Shown here piece by piece: positions 35,791 through 44,405 of a stretch of 64,000 bases of DNA (positions are counted from its first letter, which is position 1; each line of letters starts with the position of its first letter). The notes beneath the pieces were generated by a model. It saw only the letters and a list, made by a program, of their open reading frames with translations, searched no databases and was not told where the DNA came from. Where the stretch lies: assembly GCA_002368175.1 (NCBI GenBank), contig AP018172.1:3594001-3658000 (forward strand). Reading direction: 5' to 3'. Origin of the DNA: Calothrix sp. NIES-2098. GTDB lineage: Bacteria > Cyanobacteriota > Cyanobacteriia > Cyanobacteriales > Nostocaceae. Both the position numbers and the translations under genes were made by a program.

Positions 35791-36759
35791 ATGGATGGCA
35801 GCTTGATCGTATCCAACATCCTGAATCCGCCAGTCCTGTTTTTCTTTCTGGGAATGGCTGCTGTTATTGTCAAATCCGATCTAGAAATTCCTGCTCCTGT
35901 ACCCAAACTTTTATCGCTATATTTGCTGTTAGCGATTGGCTTTAAAGGCGGGGTAGAATTGATTAAAAGTGGCATCACTCAAGAAGTCGTTTTGACGCTC
36001 TTGGCAGCGATGTTGATGGCTTGTTTTGTTCCGATTTACACCTTTTTTATCCTAAAGCTCAAGCTTGATACTTACGATGCTGCTGCGATCGCCGCAACTT
36101 ATGGTTCTATAAGTGCTGTCACCTTCATTACCGCTAGTGCGTTTTTAAGCGAGCTTGGTATTACGTTTGATGGCTACATGGTAGCAGCTCTTGCTCTCAT
36201 GGAATCTCCAGCCATCATTGTAGGTCTAATCCTGGTAAATATATTTACGGTAGATGAGAAGCGGGAGTTTTCTTGGCCGGAAGTGTTACAGGAAGCATTT
36301 CTCAATAGTTCGGTCTTTCTTTTGGTTGGTAGTCTCCTGATTGGGATGTTGACAGGAGAACACGGTTGGCATCTTTTAGAACCCTTTACTCAAGGAATGT
36401 TTTATGGGGTTCTCACTTTCTTTTTACTCGATATGGGACTAGTTGCTGCCAGAAGAATTAAAGACTTGCAAAAAACCGGATTTTTCCTGATCTCATTTGC
36501 GATACTAATTCCAATAGTTAATGCAGCTATTGCGTTGCCGATTGCCAAATTCATCGGTATGCCTCAGGGAGATGCACTACTATTTGCTGTGTTGTGCGCT
36601 AGCGCTTCTTATATCGCTGTCCCCGCAGCTATGCGGATGACTGTTCCTGAGGCAAATCCTAGTCTGTATGTTTCTACCGCCTTAGCAGTAACTTTTCCGT
36701 TCAACATTATTGTAGGAATTCCGTTATATCTCTACGGAATCAACCTATTGTGGAGGTAA
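35791..36759 (+). CDS. sbtA: Sodium-dependent bicarbonate transporter
   Basis: 322 residues from the ATG chosen by the AGGAGGG site. SbtA is a high-affinity Na+/HCO3- symporter in the plasma membrane, part of the CO2-concentrating mechanism. About ten hydrophobic segments in two inverted halves are seen, with family stretches such as NPPVLFFFLGMAAVIVKSDL, LAIGFKGGVELIKSG, TYGSISAVTFITA and VLCASASYIAVPAAMRMTVP. The next gene is its regulator sbtB, after 4 bp, with its own GGAGG site. Low-CO2 induction is expected from the family. Confidence 0.95.
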   Translation: MDGSLIVSNILNPPVLFFFLGMAAVIVKSDLEIPAPVPKLLSLYLLLAIGFKGGVELIKSGITQEVVLTLLAAMLMACFVPIYTFFILKLKLDTYDAAAIAATYGSISAVTFITASAFLSELGITFDGYMVAALALMESPAIIVGLILVNIFTVDEKREFSWPEVLQEAFLNSSVFLLVGSLLIGMLTGEHGWHLLEPFTQGMFYGVLTFFLLDMGLVAARRIKDLQKTGFFLISFAILIPIVNAAIALPIAKFIGMPQGDALLFAVLCASASYIAVPAAMRMTVPEANPSLYVSTALAVTFPFNIIVGIPLYLYGINLLWR

Positions 36760-36763
36760 TAAT

Positions 36764-37075
36764 ATGCATTTAGTTAAAAAGATAGAAATTATCGCCAATT
36801 CGTTTGAACTTGCCAAAATTTTAGAGAGTTTGGACAAGTCGGGCGTACACGGTCATGCTGTAATCCGAGGAGTTGCTGGTAAAGGATTACGAGGTATGGC
36901 AGAAGATTTGGACATGACTATGCTCGATAATGTGTACATCATCGCGTTTTGTATGCCAGAGCAACTTAAGCCTGTTGTCGAAAACATTAGACCACTGCTC
37001 AACAAATTTGGCGGAACCTGTTACATCTCTGATGTAATGGAGATTCGCTCTATGAAATGTGTAGCGTCATTATAA
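36764..37075 (+). CDS. sbtB: PII-like SbtA regulator
   Basis: 103 residues with the ferredoxin-like PII fold: VKKIEIIANSFELAKILESL, the T-loop region GHAVIRGVAGKGLRGMAED, and LLNKFGGTCYISDVMEIRSMKC. SbtB binds cAMP, AMP and ADP and controls SbtA by a trimer plug. The C-terminal redox motif CGPxGC known from the Synechocystis protein is not present; the end reads IRSMKCVASL instead, so this variant may lack that disulfide switch. It lies 4 bp after sbtA. Confidence 0.9.
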   Translation: MHLVKKIEIIANSFELAKILESLDKSGVHGHAVIRGVAGKGLRGMAEDLDMTMLDNVYIIAFCMPEQLKPVVENIRPLLNKFGGTCYISDVMEIRSMKCVASL

Positions 37076-37077
37076 AA

Positions 37078-37761
37078 ATGGAACGTCGTAATTTTTTGAA
37101 GTTAGGAGCCACAGGAGCATTTGGTCTGATGTTAGCTGCCAGCGATCTACTCTGGCAAGTTAAACAGGCTCAAGCCTCCCCCCAATCTCTCACCCCTGAT
37201 GCTGCGCTGCAAAAGCTCATAGAGGGAAATCAACGCTTTGTCCAACATCAACCCCAGTACCCAGATCAATCGGCGGCGCGGTTACTAGAAGTTGCGCAGG
37301 CTCAACATCCGTTTGCAACTATCCTCAGTTGTGCGGATTCACGAGTACCCGCAGAAATTGTTTTCGATCAAGGTATCGGTGACATTTTTGATGTGCGGAT
37401 TGCGGGAAATATTGCTACACCAGAAGCGCTGGGTAGTATTGAATATGCTGTTACCCTGCTAGACTCGCCGCTACTGATGGTGCTGGGACACGAACGATGT
37501 GGCGCTGTCACCGCCGCTGTGAAGAAAGAAGAGTTGCTTGGTGATATTAGTACCTTTGTGAAAGCAATTAAGCCTGCGGTAGACAAGGTGAAAGATCTGC
37601 CAGGGGACGCAGTGGACAACGCTGTAGTAGCAAACGTGCAATATCAAATTGAACGGTTAAAGCGATCGCGTCTTTTAACTGAGCGTTTGGAGTCTGGTAA
37701 ACTCAAAATCGTGGGAGGTCGTTACGACTTAGATACAGGTAAGGTAAGTATTATTGCATAG
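37078..37761 (+). CDS. ecaB: Tat-exported beta-class carbonic anhydrase
   Basis: 227 residues from the ATG at 37078. The N-terminus MERRNFLKLGATGAFGLMLA is a twin-arginine (RR-N-F-L-K) signal, with cleavage near QAQA, so the enzyme acts outside the cytoplasm. Zinc ligands of the beta class are CADSR (Cys, and the Asp/Arg dyad) and GHERC (His, Cys). The enzyme interconverts CO2 and bicarbonate. It follows sbtB by 2 bp, so it would feed bicarbonate to SbtA or recapture leaked CO2. EcaB is the closest named type; the symbol is inferred. Confidence 0.88.
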   Translation: MERRNFLKLGATGAFGLMLAASDLLWQVKQAQASPQSLTPDAALQKLIEGNQRFVQHQPQYPDQSAARLLEVAQAQHPFATILSCADSRVPAEIVFDQGIGDIFDVRIAGNIATPEALGSIEYAVTLLDSPLLMVLGHERCGAVTAAVKKEELLGDISTFVKAIKPAVDKVKDLPGDAVDNAVVANVQYQIERLKRSRLLTERLESGKLKIVGGRYDLDTGKVSIIA

Positions 37762-37789
37762 AAGCATAAAATAAACCCAATAATGTATG

Positions 37790-37916
37790 TTGGCGACACA
37801 TAAATGATTCGTAGGGGCACAACAATGTTGTGCAACGCCACATCCTTCAAGTCGGCAAAGCCGCCCAACGGAGTGGCTCCCCTACCCATCTGTCGCATTC
37901 TTTTTTCAAATTGGTA
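37790..37916. repeat. Dispersed inverted repeat with shared right arm
   Basis: Contains GTAGGGGCACAACAATGTTG, a hairpin-forming block, then GGAGTGGCTCCCCTAC, then CCATCTGTCGCATTCTTTTTT (37886-37906) and CAAATTGGTAT. The last part is repeated at 53679-53710. It sits between convergent genes and could supply a terminator. Confidence 0.75.
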
Positions 37917-37920
37917 TAAA

Positions 37921-39390
37921 TTAAGCAGCCATTTTCTCTGCGGAAACTAACTCTGCTTTTGGCTTCAAGGGCAGGATTTTTCCCATCAAATGAGTAATAG
38001 GCTTGCTACGCGGTTCTCGTACAAATAGTAGGGGGAACAGCGCAACTAACCGCAAAGCCGCAGATAGCGCAAATAGTCCCGGTAAGCCACCAATAATATC
38101 TAACTGGGCTAAGAAACCACCCGCTGCTGAACCTAAACCCCCACTCACACCAGTAACAGCTGCGGCGATCGCAAAATACTGCGAAGGACGATCCAAAGGA
38201 GCCATTTCCATCTGAATATTACTGTTACACAAGTCAATCGCTGCCCCAAAACCACCAGTTATTATGTGGATTGTGGGTAGCCATATCCACACAGAAATTG
38301 AGTCAGTTCCTGCTCCCAACCAAAATAATGGTGTGACTGCAATTAACACGCCAACTAATAATAGTAGTGGACGATTTCCGACGCGATCGGCTAACTTACC
38401 CCAAACTACCAGCATGACTAAGTTCGCCCCAGCAATTAAACTTGCATACATTGTGACTGTAGTCAAATCTAAACCCAAGTTTTGTAACATATAAAGGTTA
38501 AAAAACGGGGCGCTGAGGTTCATAGCAAATGTCCACACGCCAAAATAGACCAGAAACTTTAAAAAGTTACTATCTTTCAGGATGCTGAATGCTGTTGGTT
38601 GGGGTTTGTCGGAATTTTCCTCAGGTTGAGATGAAACTTTACCAGCGCGATAAACTTGGGGATTGACATCCACCATCCAAAACTGACAGGCCAAACTAAT
38701 TAGGCCGATGATGACGCCGAAAAACAACAGTACGCCGTAGCCTTGGATTCCTCCACCAGGCCAGGTTGAGATCGCATATCCTAAGACTGGTACGGACAAG
38801 AGATTAGCCAAGCTAGCAGCACTATTGCGCAAGCCAAAATAACGCCCTCGCAAGGGAGGGGGAACTAAAGCAGCCATCCAGCTAAACCAAGCACAACCGC
38901 CTAAGGCTCCCAGGATATTGGTAATCAGAATGATTCCCAGCGTCCAAGTGACTAATTGGTGAGATTTGGTTTCAGTACAAGAGAACCAAGCAATACCCGC
39001 AACTAAGATTAACCACAGCAGCCTGGAAGGGCCAAAAATTGCCAGGGTATACCAATGACGGCTGGAAGTGCGATCGGCGAGATAAGCTCCTAGGGGTTGT
39101 AAGAAATTCGCCAGCAAGGGAATTGAAGATAGCAAGCCGATTTCTAATGGACTAGCACCCAACTGAAGTAAGAAGTTAACCAGTAAAACGCCGCCGGTAA
39201 TATTAGAAAAAATTGTGGCAAACACTCCATCTATAGTGGATGCCTTTAAGCTAGTACGAGTAGCTTGTTTAGATATTTTCGGCGGCGAGTCTGTATTGAG
39301 TATTGGTGCTGATGTCGATACGGGCTTGATTTGTTCAATAGTAGGTGATTGTTCTAGTAGTGCTTCAGCAGAGAGAGATACAGTCTTCAC
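37921..39390 (-). CDS. MFS transporter, 12-TM
   Basis: 489 residues. A long cytoplasmic N-terminus (~1-55) precedes 12 hydrophobic segments in two sets of six. The major-facilitator loop-2-type motif is seen as GAYLADRTSSRHWY and the related GKLADRVGNRPLLL in the second half. A Cys-Trp rich region and GGCAWFSWMAALVPPPLRGRYFGLRNS mark a subfamily common in cyanobacteria with unknown substrate. It stands alone, ending close to the dispersed repeat after ecaB. Confidence 0.88.
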   Translation of the reverse strand: MKTVSLSAEALLEQSPTIEQIKPVSTSAPILNTDSPPKISKQATRTSLKASTIDGVFATIFSNITGGVLLVNFLLQLGASPLEIGLLSSIPLLANFLQPLGAYLADRTSSRHWYTLAIFGPSRLLWLILVAGIAWFSCTETKSHQLVTWTLGIILITNILGALGGCAWFSWMAALVPPPLRGRYFGLRNSAASLANLLSVPVLGYAISTWPGGGIQGYGVLLFFGVIIGLISLACQFWMVDVNPQVYRAGKVSSQPEENSDKPQPTAFSILKDSNFLKFLVYFGVWTFAMNLSAPFFNLYMLQNLGLDLTTVTMYASLIAGANLVMLVVWGKLADRVGNRPLLLLVGVLIAVTPLFWLGAGTDSISVWIWLPTIHIITGGFGAAIDLCNSNIQMEMAPLDRPSQYFAIAAAVTGVSGGLGSAAGGFLAQLDIIGGLPGLFALSAALRLVALFPLLFVREPRSKPITHLMGKILPLKPKAELVSAEKMAA

Positions 39391-40019
39391 TAGAGGTTAG
39401 TTATGGGAGAGTAGGTAAGAAGGAGTGGCCCACCTATGCGGGTGGTTATTAACTAACAATAAGCTGGCAATTAACACTGAGTGACAGCCAAAATCTATGA
39501 TAGATTTTTCAATCTATCGAAACAAAACTTTAAATACAATATTATACAGAAATATGCTTTAAACAATACTTCCCTAGAACAGAAATATTCTTGACAAAAT
39601 ACTTCCCCAGAGTAGTTGATCTTGGATTAGTTCAGGAAATTGCCTAAGTTTTTTACTTATCAATTCTGAAGCTTGTTAGACGTGAATCTGTATCTATCTT
39701 TTGTATTTGATGCTATCGCCAAGGTAACGATCGCTCTCCCTAAATTCTGTAATTGTTTGTACCTACTCCCCAGCTAATGACTCTCTAAACTAGCGGTTCT
39801 CATTCAGAAATCTATTCTGACTGCCGCTGAGACTGTTGTTATTGAGCGATCGCTTTCGGATTCAATACGGCTCTATTTACAGTTTGTTGGAGTAATCGCT
39901 CTACCTCAATTTCTAGAGTAGCATTAACTGCCTCTACTTTTACGAGCGATCGCCTAGTTCTTGAAACAACCAAGCATAAAAAATCAATTTTCCATTCCCC
40001 ATGCCAGAAGTCAGAAGGG
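39391..40019. other. Intergenic region upstream of the MFS gene
   Basis: About 630 bp, AT-rich, with HIP1 sites near 39845 and 39948. It includes the MFS promoter at its left end. A minus-strand frame entering from the 21-bp repeat continues to 39839 but has no family features and no RBS, so no gene is called. Confidence 0.45.
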
Positions 40020-40280
40020 ATAATAGCAATTAAGTACTCGGAAATGGCAATTGGGTACTCCGAAATAGCAATTAAGTACTCGGAAATGGCAATTGAGTAC
40101 TCCGAAATAGCAATTGAGTACTCCGAAATACCAACTGGGTACTCTGAAATAGCAACTGGGTACTCTGAAATGGCTATTGATGACTCGGAAATAACAATTG
40201 TAGTATCAGAAATAGCAATTGTAGTGTCAATAATGGCAAATGTAGTATGCAAAACAGCAATTGAGTACTCGAAAAGGGAA
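40020..40280. repeat. 21-bp minisatellite (~12 copies)
   Basis: Consecutive 21-bp units of the type GAAATGGCAATTGAGTACTCC, with the strongest copies between 40041 and 40180 and degenerate ones on both sides. Because 21 is a multiple of 3, both strands stay open as heptapeptide repeats (MAIEYSE on plus, IAISEYS on minus). Neither frame has a convincing start signal or a known family, so the region is called a repeat and not a gene. Confidence 0.88.
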
Positions 40281-40344
40281 AAGGCGATCGCTCTTAAATT
40301 TGCTCTGATTGAGCAATATGAAGAAAGCTGACAGTAGCTTCAAG

Positions 40345-40800
40345 CTAGTGGTTGACAGTCTCTGCATACGGTCGCGGTTGGTGAAAACCTTGAAGTGAAG
40401 CATCAACGATCAAGCAAACTTCGATATGCATCCCATCGGGATCGGAAAATGCTAGATTAAGTACCGGGCCAAGGTCAGCGATCGCGCCATCAGTCACACC
40501 CCGATCTATGAGTTTGCGGCGGATAATTTGGAAAGCTGATGCTGTTGGCACATTCAAAGCTAAGTGATCGATGTGCCCGCGTCGGAACATATCTGGCAAG
40601 CCTGAGCTATGAACATTATCAGGCATCTCTGCTGCGTGAACAACTGAAGATTTTCCAGCTAGCAGAAGTACATGACGAAAAGCTGGGGTCGTTTCTTCAA
40701 AGATTACTGGCATCTCGAAGACATCAGTATAGAATTCGATAAAGCGATCGAGATCTGCTGTAATGACTGCAACGTGGTGGATACCTGATACAAGGCTCAC
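40345..40800 (-). CDS. VOC/glyoxalase-family dioxygenase-like protein
   Basis: 151 residues from a GTG at 40800, preceded by AGGAG (8 nt gap). Vicinal-oxygen-chelate fold: IHHVAVITADLDRFIEFYTDVF, GHIDHLALNVPTAS and DPDGMHIEVCL, giving the paired His/His/Glu metal ligands (H in IHHVA, H in IDHLA, E in HIEV). Such enzymes include glyoxalase I, dioxygenases and resistance proteins. The substrate is unknown. It lies 49 bp downstream of the GST-like gene on the same strand, so they probably form a detoxification operon. Confidence 0.85.
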   Translation of the reverse strand: MSLVSGIHHVAVITADLDRFIEFYTDVFEMPVIFEETTPAFRHVLLLAGKSSVVHAAEMPDNVHSSGLPDMFRRGHIDHLALNVPTASAFQIIRRKLIDRGVTDGAIADLGPVLNLAFSDPDGMHIEVCLIVDASLQGFHQPRPYAETVNH

Positions 40801-40849
40801 GATCTAACTCCTGTTTGATTGTGTAATTTGTTTTCGTGGTTAAACGCAA

Positions 40850-41821
40850 CTATGACTTACTGAAGCGATCGCGATCGTGCGGTTCGTCAAAATTTGCGAT
40901 CGGCCCCTTCGGTACAATGCGAGTGGGATTAATATCGGTCATGCTCATGTAATAGCCGCGTTTGATATGGTTGAGATTGCAAGTTGCTTTGAACTCAGGA
41001 CGCTGATATAAATCTTTGAGATAATTCCAGAGGTTGGGATAGTCGATGATTCGCCGCAAATTACATTTAAAGTGACCGTAATACACTGCATCGAAGCGGT
41101 ACAGCGTTACAAACATACAAATATCGGCTTCTGTGAGTCGATCCCCACATAAATAGCGCTGCTTACTGAGAATTGTTTCCCAGCGATCTAAATTCTCGAA
41201 CAGTTCAGTAACCGCTTGTTCGTAGGCTGCTTGCGAAGTCGCAAAACCAGCACGATATACACCAGCATTGATTGGTAGATAAATTGCATCAATCGTTTCA
41301 TCAATTTGCTGTTGTAGATCCTGTGGATATAAATCTATTTTTTGCGTTGCTAAGGAAGCAAACTCTACGTCAAACATGCGGATAATTTCGCGAGATTCGT
41401 TGTTAACGATAATTTGAGTTTGCTTATCCCACAACACGGGAACGGTGACTCGCCCTGTGTATTTCGGCTCGGCTTTTAAGTAAATTTCTCGTAAATATTG
41501 AGCGTGATTTACCGAGTCAGGAATCGCCCCTGGCGCATCAGAAAACATCCACCCTTTATCGCCCATAATTGGATCGACGATCGAGATTGAGATTGCATCA
41601 TTCAATCCTTTGAGTTCTCGCATAATTACGGTACGATGCGCCCAAGGACACGCCAAAGAAACGTAGAGATGATACCGTCCTGCTTCTGCTTTAAACCCGC
41701 TAGTTCCATCGGCGGTAATGCGATCGCGAAACGTCGTTGGTATTTCATGAAACTCACCGCTGGGATTTTCTTCTTTTCTATCGGTTATCCATTTACCTGC
41801 AACCATAATTCCTGATGCCAT
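40850..41821 (-). CDS. Glutathionyl-hydroquinone reductase-like GST (Xi class)
   Basis: 323 residues, the length of Xi-class GSTs and not of standard ~210-residue GSTs. The catalytic Cys lies in SLACPWAHRTVIMREL, with the N-terminal thioredoxin-like fold and the C-terminal all-helical domain (ELFENLDRWETILSKQRYLCGDRLTEADICMF shows the GST C-domain N-capping motif). These enzymes reduce glutathionyl-hydroquinones back to hydroquinones. The C-terminal tail MSMTDINPTRIVPKGP is typical. It is followed by a VOC gene on the same strand. Confidence 0.92.
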   Translation of the reverse strand: MASGIMVAGKWITDRKEENPSGEFHEIPTTFRDRITADGTSGFKAEAGRYHLYVSLACPWAHRTVIMRELKGLNDAISISIVDPIMGDKGWMFSDAPGAIPDSVNHAQYLREIYLKAEPKYTGRVTVPVLWDKQTQIIVNNESREIIRMFDVEFASLATQKIDLYPQDLQQQIDETIDAIYLPINAGVYRAGFATSQAAYEQAVTELFENLDRWETILSKQRYLCGDRLTEADICMFVTLYRFDAVYYGHFKCNLRRIIDYPNLWNYLKDLYQRPEFKATCNLNHIKRGYYMSMTDINPTRIVPKGPIANFDEPHDRDRFSKS

Positions 41822-42641
41822 AATTCTTGCCTTGAAAATGCTATAAAAATAGTTTGGAATTGTCAGTTTTTTATTTATTTGTGAGAAATTCAGGCTTTGT
41901 ATTTGAATGCTATTGCAATCAAACTCTTCAATAAGATAGAAATAAATTTATTTTAGTCTTTGCCTCACAAACACACATCTGAAAAAGGTCTTAGATAATC
42001 GATAGACGAAATATATAGATTACTCTGACTTTCGTTGATATCGTCAAAAAATATTGAAGTGTTATACAAGAGCTATAACGCTGAGATAATAAGCATCAGC
42101 ATCCTGTTGTTTTGAATTTTTAGCAAAAATTACTTAATAATACAGAGGTAGCAAATGTAGTGAAAGCAATTGAAAATTATAAATATAAAATTACCAAGTA
42201 GGGTGGACATTGCCCACCAAAACGCGGATATTTTGGGCCATGCTCACCCTACTATTAGCTAGAGAATTGATTTTCTGGCGCATGGGCAACGCAGCAGGAG
42301 ATTTACAATATCTGAGTAATGAAAAAGATTTATCTATGAAGTCAAGCCCAAATCGAATATGCAAAGCAGTACTAGTAACTTATTTAATTAAGTATCAATA
42401 TTTAGGTACAGCAAATATAGACTTTTCGCTTGTGAGATTTATGGAAAGACAATCTCAGATATTCTTGGCTAATTCGTGACTATACATGATAATAGTGGAA
42501 TTCCCAGTATGAAATCAGCTTTTATGTAAAATTTTCAATTTAGGTGAGGTCGCGTCAGTAAAAATTACATAAACTGCTCCCCTCCCACGTCAGCAACAAG
42601 CCCTTCAATTTTAATATCCCTTGAAATTGTTACACACGAGC
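41822..42641. other. Intergenic region with dispersed repeat
   Basis: About 820 bp. The only structured part is the inverted repeat AGTAGGGTG (42196-42204) with CACCCTACT (42245-42253), a common Nostocales dispersed element. A frame from 42210 to 42479 begins inside the repeat and shows no family; it is rejected. The left part (41830-42180) is AT-rich and probably holds the GST promoter. Confidence 0.55.
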
Positions 42642-44405
42642 ATGAGCGATAAATATCTTCAGAAGCGAGCAGTATTTTGGTTACAACTGAGTATATTTGT
42701 GTTGCTTGGCAGCATGAGTTCTAGAGCAGTGCAGGCTCAAACTATTAATACTGTACAGGTGCCGCCGCAACAACTGCCACCGCCTCAAGATGTGCAACCA
42801 CCTGTACCTTCCCCATCTCCTTCACCCATACAGCCGCAGCCATTACCCCCACCAGAACAGCTACTTCCCTCACCTGGCCCCACTACACCTGAGCAGCCCT
42901 TCCCAGAAAAGCTGCCAGAAACTATTGTTGTAGACAGGTTTGAAGTTGTTGGGAGTACAGTATTTAGCCAGGAAGAGTTAGCGAAAGCAACTGCGGAATT
43001 TACCAAACGGCCGATATCTTTAGCTGAGATATTTCAGGCTCGTTCTAAAATCACAGATTTATATGTCAAGAAAGGTTATATTACTTCCGGTGCTTATATT
43101 CCACCGCAAACTATCAAATCTGGGGTAGTAAGAATTCAGGTTGTTGAAGGAAAATTAGAAGAAATTCAAGTAACTGGTACTCGACGACTGAATCCGAATT
43201 ATGTGCGCAGCCGTTTAGCGATCGCCACAAAAGCGCCACTGAATCGGGAACGGTTGCTAGAAGCACTGCAACTATTACAACTGAATCCTTTAATTAAAAA
43301 CTTGTCTGCGGAACTATCCGCCGGTTCGCGTCCGGGTGTGAGTGTCTTACAAGTTGAAGTCAAAGAAGCAAGAACCTTTAGTTCGCAAATCGTGCTGGAT
43401 AATGGGCGATCGCCTAGTGTAGGTAGTTTCCGCCGTCGATTACAAATCAATCAAGCTAACTTGCTGGGATTCGGTGATGGCTTTAATTTCGCTTACACTA
43501 ATACCGATGGCAGCAATGCCTTTGATGTTGGTTATACATTACCCCTCAATGCGCGTAACGGTACCCTAGCTTTTAACTTTGGCACTACATCCAGCAATGT
43601 CATTGAAGAACCTTTTAATATCCTAGATATTCAATCCTCTTCCCGTTACTACGAAATTACCTACCGTCAGCCAATTATCCAAACTCCCACTCAAGAATTT
43701 GCTTTGGGTTTGACTGCTTCTCGGCGCGAAAGCGAAGCCAGTTATCTAGACATAGACCGCATACCCTTCCCTTCACGAGGCGCTGACGAACAAGGACGCA
43801 CGCGCATTTCTGCACTGCGCTTTTTTCAGGAATGGACAAGTCGTAATAGCCGTGAAGTTATTGCTCTGCGCTCTCAATTTAACTTGGGTATAGATGTATT
43901 AAATCCAACTATTAATCAAGAAGCTCCCGACAGTCGCTTTTTCTCATGGCAAGGTCAAGCCCAGTGGGCAAGGTTGTTGGCTCCAGAAACATTGTTGCTC
44001 GTCCGTGCTAATACGCAATTAGCATCTAGAGCGCTGCTGCCTTTAGAACAGTTGGGTTTAGGTGGAATTGATAGCGTTCGCGGCTACAGACAAGATTATT
44101 TATTGACGGATAATGGTGCTTTTGCTTCCGCAGAAGTTCAAGTCCCAGTTCTGCGCCTACCCCAAATCAATAGCATTTTACAGGTGATCCCATTTGTTGA
44201 CTTTGGTGTGGCTTGGAATAGTTCTAATACAGACAACCCAGACCCTAACACCTTAGCATCCGTTGGTTTAGGCCTGCGCTGGACACAAGGCGATCGCTTT
44301 ACCGCCCGTCTTGATTGGGGTATTCCTTTAGTTTCTGTGGAATCCAGAGACAACACCTGGCAAGAAAACGGGTTGTATTTTTCTGTAATCTATAATCCTT
44401 TTTAA
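42642..44405 (+). CDS. TpsB-type outer-membrane transporter (ShlB/FhaC family)
   Basis: 587 residues from the ATG at 42642; an upstream TTG at 42621 would add seven residues. Signal peptide to about residue 35, then a Pro-rich linker (PPPQDVQPPVPSPSPSP). A POTRA domain covers ~90-180 (FEVVGSTVFSQEELAKAT and YVKKGYITSGAYIPPQ) and a second one follows (~180-245). The C-terminal ~330 residues are a 16-strand beta-barrel ending with F, as required by the BAM system. In two-partner secretion this pore exports a large TpsA exoprotein through POTRA recognition. No TpsA gene is seen in this window. Its stop overlaps the convergent kinase stop by 4 bp. Confidence 0.9.
   Translation: MSDKYLQKRAVFWLQLSIFVLLGSMSSRAVQAQTINTVQVPPQQLPPPQDVQPPVPSPSPSPIQPQPLPPPEQLLPSPGPTTPEQPFPEKLPETIVVDRFEVVGSTVFSQEELAKATAEFTKRPISLAEIFQARSKITDLYVKKGYITSGAYIPPQTIKSGVVRIQVVEGKLEEIQVTGTRRLNPNYVRSRLAIATKAPLNRERLLEALQLLQLNPLIKNLSAELSAGSRPGVSVLQVEVKEARTFSSQIVLDNGRSPSVGSFRRRLQINQANLLGFGDGFNFAYTNTDGSNAFDVGYTLPLNARNGTLAFNFGTTSSNVIEEPFNILDIQSSSRYYEITYRQPIIQTPTQEFALGLTASRRESEASYLDIDRIPFPSRGADEQGRTRISALRFFQEWTSRNSREVIALRSQFNLGIDVLNPTINQEAPDSRFFSWQGQAQWARLLAPETLLLVRANTQLASRALLPLEQLGLGGIDSVRGYRQDYLLTDNGAFASAEVQVPVLRLPQINSILQVIPFVDFGVAWNSSNTDNPDPNTLASVGLGLRWTQGDRFTARLDWGIPLVSVESRDNTWQENGLYFSVIYNPF

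Noticed and set aside
39839..40252. Minus-strand frame through the 21-bp repeat
   Set aside because: The openness comes from the repeat; the non-repeat tail has no recognisable domain and no start signal.
42210..42479. 89-codon plus-strand frame
   Set aside because: It starts inside a dispersed inverted repeat and resembles no protein family.
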